From NCBI GenBank assembly GCA_019636555.1, contig JAHBXH010000001.1, positions 434,001-498,000 on the forward strand: a stretch of 64,000 nucleotides of DNA, given 5' to 3'. This document shows positions 59,852 to 64,000 of this stretch, one piece after another. This DNA comes from Phycisphaeraceae bacterium. Lineage in GTDB: Bacteria > Planctomycetota > Phycisphaerae > Phycisphaerales > UBA1924. The notes below the pieces were generated by a model, which was not told the origin of the DNA, searched no databases, and was given only the letters and a program-made list of their open reading frames with translations. Made by a program: the position numbers and the translations under genes. The first letter of the stretch is position 1. Each line of letters opens with the position of its first letter.

Positions 59852-59869
59852 GGGGAGATGCTAGTGGCC

Positions 59870-60085
59870 AATTCTGGAGAACCGAAGGAGGGGCCCGTCA
59901 GCACACGGGTAGTACGAGTTCATTGGTAAATGTTGAAGTGTGCGAAGTGTTGGACGAAGATTGTGAGAGTTCTTAGCGCCCGTCCGCAGCGCTGCATGGC
60001 GACCGATATTTGTCAGACCCCTCGGTACGCCGTATACGGGGTCGTGTGCTCGCCCGGGCCCCTCCTTCAGTCCTCCAGTTCTGCC
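59870..60085. repeat. Inverted repeat flanking 157 bases
   Basis: GAAGGAGGGGCCCG (59884-59897) has its exact reverse complement at 60055-60068. Similarity continues outward for about 15 bases (CTGGAGAAC against CTGGAGGAC) and inward (AGCACACG in both), so arms are roughly 40 bases. The right arm covers the stop and last codons of the DIP1984-type gene. Inside is another small hairpin (GACCCC / GGGGTC, 60016-60043). Confidence 0.75.
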
Positions 60086-60525
60086 TTCCAATTCGTTTCC
60101 TGAATTTCTGCGTTGATCTCGCGGATTCTCTTCGCCGCGCTTTCTACTTCTTTCTGAAGCTTCGCAATATCCACTTGGACCACCCACTTGATCTCCCTTG
60201 CGCTGTATCGATCCGGTTCCTTCTTTGTTCCGGCGATCGTTGATTCGAGCAGTGCATGCTGGAGTTTGAGTCCGTCGCGTGCAGCGATGCTTTCCATTAG
60301 CGTGCCGCCTCCACGCATTTTGTATTTTGCGTTCGTCCGGTTGATGCGGACAACCAACTGTTCCAGTTCGGCAATAACGGACCTCGCCTCGCGAACAAGC
60401 TTTTCTGGCGATTCGTGCGGCTTGTCGCCCTGTTGCGTGAGTACGTTACCGACAATTCGGTCGCGAAGTCTCGCGAGTTTCTTTTGTAGGTCCGCCCGTA
60501 GCAAGAGCGCTTCAGCCAGTTTCAT
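60067..60525 (-). CDS. DIP1984 / septicolysin-like family protein
   Basis: A 152-residue mostly helical protein. It starts MKLAEALLLRADLQKKLARL with GGGAG 8 bases upstream. KPHESPEKLVREARSVIAEL, VVRINRTNAKYKMRGGGTLM and SIAARDGLKLQHALLESTIA match the family called DIP1984 or septicolysin. Its function is not established; no signal peptide is visible. G+C is slightly lower than in its neighbours. The 3' end is part of the inverted repeat described nearby. Confidence 0.85.
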   Translation of the reverse strand: MKLAEALLLRADLQKKLARLRDRIVGNVLTQQGDKPHESPEKLVREARSVIAELEQLVVRINRTNAKYKMRGGGTLMESIAARDGLKLQHALLESTIAGTKKEPDRYSAREIKWVVQVDIAKLQKEVESAAKRIREINAEIQETNWKAELED

Positions 60526-60588
60526 CTCATAATCTCCCAAGTCCGCAACAAGCCGCTCGAGCAATAGTACAGGCTTTCGAAGGACGGC

Positions 60589-61608
60589 TCACCGTGGCTT
60601 CGCCCACTCCAACGTCCTCTTGATCCCCTCCCCGAAATCAACAATCGGTTCATACCCCAGGAGCGCCCGCGCGGCACCGATGTCGGCCGATGAATGCCGC
60701 ACATCTCCCGCCCGCGGCGGCCCAAACGTCGGCGTCGAATCGACTTTCAACACCTCGCCCATGTGCTTCAAGACCTGCAGCAGAGAGATGCGTGCGCCGG
60801 TTCCGATGTTGACAACCTCGCCCGCCAGCGGTTTCTCGATTGTCGCCGCGAGCATGTTTGCGAGCACCACATTGTCGATGTACGTGAAATCGCGTGTCTG
60901 TTCGCCATCGCCCAGCACGCGCGGCTGCTTCTTCGCGCTGAGCGTGTCCGCGAACGCGCTGATCACCGCCGCGTACGGGCTCTTGGGGTCCTGACGCGGG
61001 CCGAAGATGTTGAAGTACCGCAGGCTGATGCACGACATCCCGTAGCAGCGTGCGAATGTCCGGAGCAGCATCTCGCCGCTCACCTTGCTCATCGCGTAAG
61101 GAGACCACACATCGGGCACGTCGGTTTCTTTGCTCGGCAGGCTGGGCGAGTTTCCGTATGCCGCGGCACTCGCGGCGAACATCACCCGCTTCACGCCCGC
61201 ATCCTTCGCGGCAAGCAGCACCCGCTGCGTGCCATCCACATTCACCTGCAGGCACTTTTCCGGCTTCTCCACGCTCTCGGGGACGCTGACGAGCGCGGCC
61301 TGATGAAACACGAAGTCGCAGCCGGCGATGGTGCGGCGCAGCGAGACATCATCGAGAATGCTCGCCTTGAAAAAGGCGAGCGTGCCGGCGTTTGACGATC
61401 CTTCTATTGGAGCGGGCACCTTGGGCAGATTGGATTCGAACCCGCCGCTGAGATCGTCGAGCACGCGAACGTTTGCGCCGCAGGCGACGAGCGCCTCGGA
61501 CAAATGCGACCCGATGAATCCCGCGCCGCCGGTCACGAGCGCGTGCTTGCCGCGCAGTTGCTCGGCGACTTTCGGGAATCCGTCAACGATGAAATGGCTC
61601 TTGGTCAT
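60589..61608 (-). CDS. NAD-dependent UDP-sugar 4-epimerase family protein
   Basis: A 339-residue extended SDR. NAD motif GGAGFIGSHLSEALVACG at about residue 27, DDLSGGFESNL, FHQAALVSVPESVEKPEKC and catalytic YAMSKVSGEMLLR with Tyr and Lys near 175. SLRYFNIFGPRQDPKSPYAA and RDFTYIDNVVLANMLAA are typical of WbpP/Gne or GalE-type epimerases of surface polysaccharide synthesis. UDP-Glc or UDP-GlcNAc is likely. The ATG at 61608 is used; the gene diverges from an aldehyde dehydrogenase gene. Confidence 0.9.
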   Translation of the reverse strand: MTKSHFIVDGFPKVAEQLRGKHALVTGGAGFIGSHLSEALVACGANVRVLDDLSGGFESNLPKVPAPIEGSSNAGTLAFFKASILDDVSLRRTIAGCDFVFHQAALVSVPESVEKPEKCLQVNVDGTQRVLLAAKDAGVKRVMFAASAAAYGNSPSLPSKETDVPDVWSPYAMSKVSGEMLLRTFARCYGMSCISLRYFNIFGPRQDPKSPYAAVISAFADTLSAKKQPRVLGDGEQTRDFTYIDNVVLANMLAATIEKPLAGEVVNIGTGARISLLQVLKHMGEVLKVDSTPTFGPPRAGDVRHSSADIGAARALLGYEPIVDFGEGIKRTLEWAKPR

Positions 61609-61718
61609 GAGTCGGATTCGGACTGCCGCGGCGGAGTGCCTGGTGACGGGCTTTTGCACATACTTCGCTCTACCTTATCGTCTGTTCGCGCTCTTCGATT
61701 CGGCACTAAACTCCCTGC

Positions 61719-63206
61719 GTGAGTGAGAGCCGTTCGAGTCAATCCGATTCCAAAGCCAGAGGGTGGTCGCTTTCTGACCGCCTCGCCTGGGTCGCGGCAT
61801 TCCGGCGGACTCTGGCGACTCGGCAAGACGAACTGATCGAACTGATCGCCCGTGATGTGGAAAAGCCCTCTTTCGAGGCGCTGATGGGCGATGTCCTGCC
61901 ACTGCTTTCCGCGTGCAAGTGGGTCGAGAATCGTGCGGGGTCGCTGCTCTCGCTACGCCGGCTGCGCCATGGAGGCGTTTTTTTGCTGGCGAACAAGGCC
62001 ACGCTCACTCGCGCGCCGCTCGGACATGTCGCGATCATCGCGACGTGGAATTATCCGGTTCAACTCCTGGGGATCGAGCTGCTGCAGGCGCTCGTCGCGG
62101 GGAATCGCGTGACGGTCAAGCCATCCGAGAATTCGCCCCGCTCGCAGATTTTTCTGCTCGAACTGGCGCGCGAAGCCGGACGCGGCGCGAACATGCCGCC
62201 GGATCAGCTCGCATGGACCGCGCCGACGCGCGAGGCCGGCGCCACGCTGCTGAAGGACAATCGCTTCGATCACGTGGTCTTCACCGGCTCGACGAATGTC
62301 GGAGTAGCGATCGCCGAAACGCTCGCGCCTTCGATGACCTCGAGCACGCTCGAACTCTCCGGACGCGACAGCGCGTTCGTCCTCGATGATGCCGATCCGG
62401 AGCTCGCGGCGAGCGCGATCTGGCAGGGCATCGACATGAATTCCGGTCAGACGTGCATGGCGCCGCGCCGCGCGCTGGTGGACGAAAAGGTTTACGCCGA
62501 GTTTGTCCGCAGGATCGCCTCGCGCGCGGGCGCCGCCCGCCCGCGCCCGCTCATCAACGAGCACGCGGCGAAGCAGTGCTACGACCTCGCGGTCGAGTGC
62601 CAGCGGCTCGGTGGGCGATCGCTCGCCGGGGTGATCGAGCCGCCATCGGCGGATGCGAATGGTCGGCTGCGCTGCCTTCGCCCAATGGTCTTTGCTGATT
62701 GCCCGCGCGATGTGCCGCTGGTCGAGGGCCGGCACTTTGGTCCGCTCCTCGCGGTTATCCCGGTGAAGGATTTGGAAGATGCGCTTGCCTGCCATGACCG
62801 GATCGATCAGGTTCTTGCGACCAGCGTTTTCACTCGCAATCCGGCGCGCGTGGAGGATTTCCGCGATCGCCTGCGTTCCACGCTTGTCACGGTGAATGAC
62901 TGTCTGCTCCCGACGATTCACCCCTCGGTGGGCCTCGCCGGTCACGGCAAGTCGGGGTGGGGGATCACCAAGGGCGAGGCGGGGCTGCTCGCGATGACGC
63001 GCCCGATCTACACCACCCAGACAGCTCCACTCTTCCGCTTCTCGATGGAGGCCGTTACACCCGCCATCGAACGCGGCATGTCCAGGTTCATTCGCTTCTG
63101 GTACGGGGGCAGCAAGCCAGCCCCTAAGACGCCCACAACTGTCAGTGCGCCCGAGACTCAGTCTCGACAACCCGATCAGTCCGTTGCAACTTCCGCCGCG
63201 AACTAG
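61719..63206 (+). CDS. Aldehyde dehydrogenase (AldH-like), probable C30 carotenoid pathway
   Basis: A 495-residue NAD(P)-dependent aldehyde dehydrogenase. The ALDH core is clear: IATWNYPVQLLGIELLQALV, FTGSTNVGVAIAETLAP, catalytic Glu212 in LELSGRDSAFVLDDAD and nucleophile Cys246 in NSGQTCMAPRR. The C-terminus FFRFSMEAVTPAIERG-type residues extend to a hydrophobic patch. It starts at GTG 61719. The next gene is a CrtN-like desaturase on the same strand 72 bases later. In planctomycetes and staphylococci AldH oxidises a diapocarotenoid aldehyde to the acid; that role is inferred from context. Confidence 0.88.
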   Translation: MSESRSSQSDSKARGWSLSDRLAWVAAFRRTLATRQDELIELIARDVEKPSFEALMGDVLPLLSACKWVENRAGSLLSLRRLRHGGVFLLANKATLTRAPLGHVAIIATWNYPVQLLGIELLQALVAGNRVTVKPSENSPRSQIFLLELAREAGRGANMPPDQLAWTAPTREAGATLLKDNRFDHVVFTGSTNVGVAIAETLAPSMTSSTLELSGRDSAFVLDDADPELAASAIWQGIDMNSGQTCMAPRRALVDEKVYAEFVRRIASRAGAARPRPLINEHAAKQCYDLAVECQRLGGRSLAGVIEPPSADANGRLRCLRPMVFADCPRDVPLVEGRHFGPLLAVIPVKDLEDALACHDRIDQVLATSVFTRNPARVEDFRDRLRSTLVTVNDCLLPTIHPSVGLAGHGKSGWGITKGEAGLLAMTRPIYTTQTAPLFRFSMEAVTPAIERGMSRFIRFWYGGSKPAPKTPTTVSAPETQSRQPDQSVATSAAN

Positions 63207-63278
63207 CGGCTTTGCCTCCCGGCGCGAAATATCATTCCGCCCAATTGCCCCTTGCACTTTCCGCCTCGAGCTTTTCAA

Positions 63279-64000
63279 ATGCCCAACCAACACGTTCTCA
63301 TCGTCGGCGGCGGCCTCGCCGGTCTTGCCGCTGCAGCCGAACTCTCAACCGCAGGCGTCAAGGTCACGCTCGTCGAGGCCAACAAGCATCTCGGCGGCAA
63401 GATGAACCTGCTCGAAGAGCAAGGTTTCAAGTTCGACATGGGACCGACGATTCTCACAATGCCGCAGGTGATCAAGGGCATCATCCGGCGCAGCGGCCGG
63501 CGCGTCGAGGACTACATCGATTTCGTCGATCTCGATCCGCAGTGGCGCTGCCACTTTGAGGACGGAACGGTGATCGACCTCCGCAAGGACGTTGAGACCT
63601 TTGCGAAGCAGCTCGATCAGCAGTTTCCGAATACCAGGCCGGGTGAAGGCTACAAGCAGTTCATCGAGTACAGCCGCAAGCTCTACCGCCTGAGCGAGAA
63701 GGTTTTCTTCTACAAAGATCTTGGCGCCGCGACCGACCTGATGTTCAGCCCGCCCAAAGCCAAAGGAATCGGCGGCGATCTGATGACAATGGTCGCAACG
63801 ATGCACTCGACCGTGGCGGGCCAGATCGAGAAGCACGTGCCCGAGCCGCACCTGCGCCAGGTCATGGAGCACTTCCTTCAGTATGTCGGTTCAAGCCCCT
63901 TCATGGCGCCGAGCATTCTCTCGCTCATTGCGTCGGCGCAGGTCGATCACGGCTGCTGGTACTCGATGGCGCCGAAGAAAGACGGCGAGCCGCTCGACGG
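63279..64000 (+). CDS. Phytoene/diapophytoene desaturase (CrtI/CrtN-like), N-terminal part
   Basis: The gene runs off the window; 240 codons are seen. The FAD-binding motif is LIVGGGLAGLAAAAELSTAG with EANKHLGGKMN, then FDMGPTILTMPQVIKGIIRR, a CrtI/CrtN family signature, and QFPNTRPGEGYKQFIEYSRK. It should desaturate phytoene or diapophytoene at the membrane. The aldehyde dehydrogenase gene upstream and the CrtI-type gene at 51.7 kb suggest a C30 carotenoid route. The start ATG lies 72 bases after the AldH stop. Confidence 0.88.
   Translation, partial: MPNQHVLIVGGGLAGLAAAAELSTAGVKVTLVEANKHLGGKMNLLEEQGFKFDMGPTILTMPQVIKGIIRRSGRRVEDYIDFVDLDPQWRCHFEDGTVIDLRKDVETFAKQLDQQFPNTRPGEGYKQFIEYSRKLYRLSEKVFFYKDLGAATDLMFSPPKAKGIGGDLMTMVATMHSTVAGQIEKHVPEPHLRQVMEHFLQYVGSSPFMAPSILSLIASAQVDHGCWYSMAPKKDGEPLD

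Noticed and set aside
59870..60085. Insertion sequence bounded by the inverted repeat
   Set aside because: Only 157 bases lie between the arms and no transposase is encoded; at most a non-autonomous element.
1..64000. tRNA, rRNA or riboswitch genes
   Set aside because: No cloverleaf with a TPsiC-like GGTTCGAATCC and matching acceptor stem, no rRNA signatures and no known riboswitch core were recognised by eye; small ones could be missed.

Overview
The window comes from a G+C-rich Gram-negative bacterium, most likely a planctomycete of the class Phycisphaerae. The evidence is mixed: three secreted proteins end in a paired Ca-binding, dockerin-like tail of the kind common in Phycisphaerae; there are three tandem SPINDLY/OGT-type TPR glycosyltransferases; and carotenoid genes look like a C30 (diapocarotenoid) route. 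A type II secretion system and an LPS-type kinase next to a glycosyltransferase point to an outer membrane. No rRNA, tRNA, CRISPR array or insertion sequence was recognised.

Layout. 0-2.4 kb: the end of a T2SS secretin and the GspE ATPase. 2.5-6.6 kb: SRPBCC protein, patatin lipoprotein, GNAT and MFS transporter. 6.6-12.0 kb: three OGT-like paralogues in a row. 11.9-14.6 kb: SAM methyltransferase and an FHA-GAF-histidine kinase. 14.6-18.1 kb: small genes set in a mosaic of intergenic hairpin repeats and an octamer microsatellite. 18.2-22.8 kb: a visibly lower-G+C island transcribed leftward, made of a Z1-domain ATPase, a DNA methyltransferase and two unknown proteins; it is the best candidate for a poorly described defence or restriction-like system. 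23.0-36.5 kb: housekeeping genes (upp, lipid kinase, ybeY, CorC-like transporter, glmM-like mutase, PTPS homologue, ppk1, GNAT-nitrilase fusion, UspA, GNAT, rsmD), with heptamer arrays and a double-hairpin repeat between them. 36.8-47.9 kb: unknown protein, LuxR-type regulator, lipoprotein, amtB-PII pair, cyclodeaminase-like protein, H1-like basic protein, class II DAHP synthase, PilZ, LPS glycosyltransferase and kinase, and an orphan adenine methyltransferase. 47.9-64 kb: two SDR proteins, a lone receiver, a cysteine-free FmdB-like protein, CrtI-type desaturase, dockerin-tailed secreted proteins, DEAD-box helicase, M42-like peptidase, DIP1984-family protein, sugar-nucleotide epimerase, aldehyde dehydrogenase and the start of a second CrtI/CrtN desaturase.

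Working units. Translational coupling by 4-base overlaps is seen at ybeY/corC-like (ATGA), PTPS/ppk1 (GTGA), amtB/PII (GTGA) and inside the Z1 island (ATGA). The amtB-PII pair forms the usual ammonium uptake module, but its PII lacks the uridylylated tyrosine. The aldehyde dehydrogenase and CrtN-like genes at the right edge probably act together on C30 carotenoids. The most distinctive non-coding content is several repeat families: heptamer arrays beginning just after stop codons, octamer arrays, a multi-hairpin module with compensatory base changes, a double-hairpin element in three copies, and an inverted repeat spanning about 200 bp.
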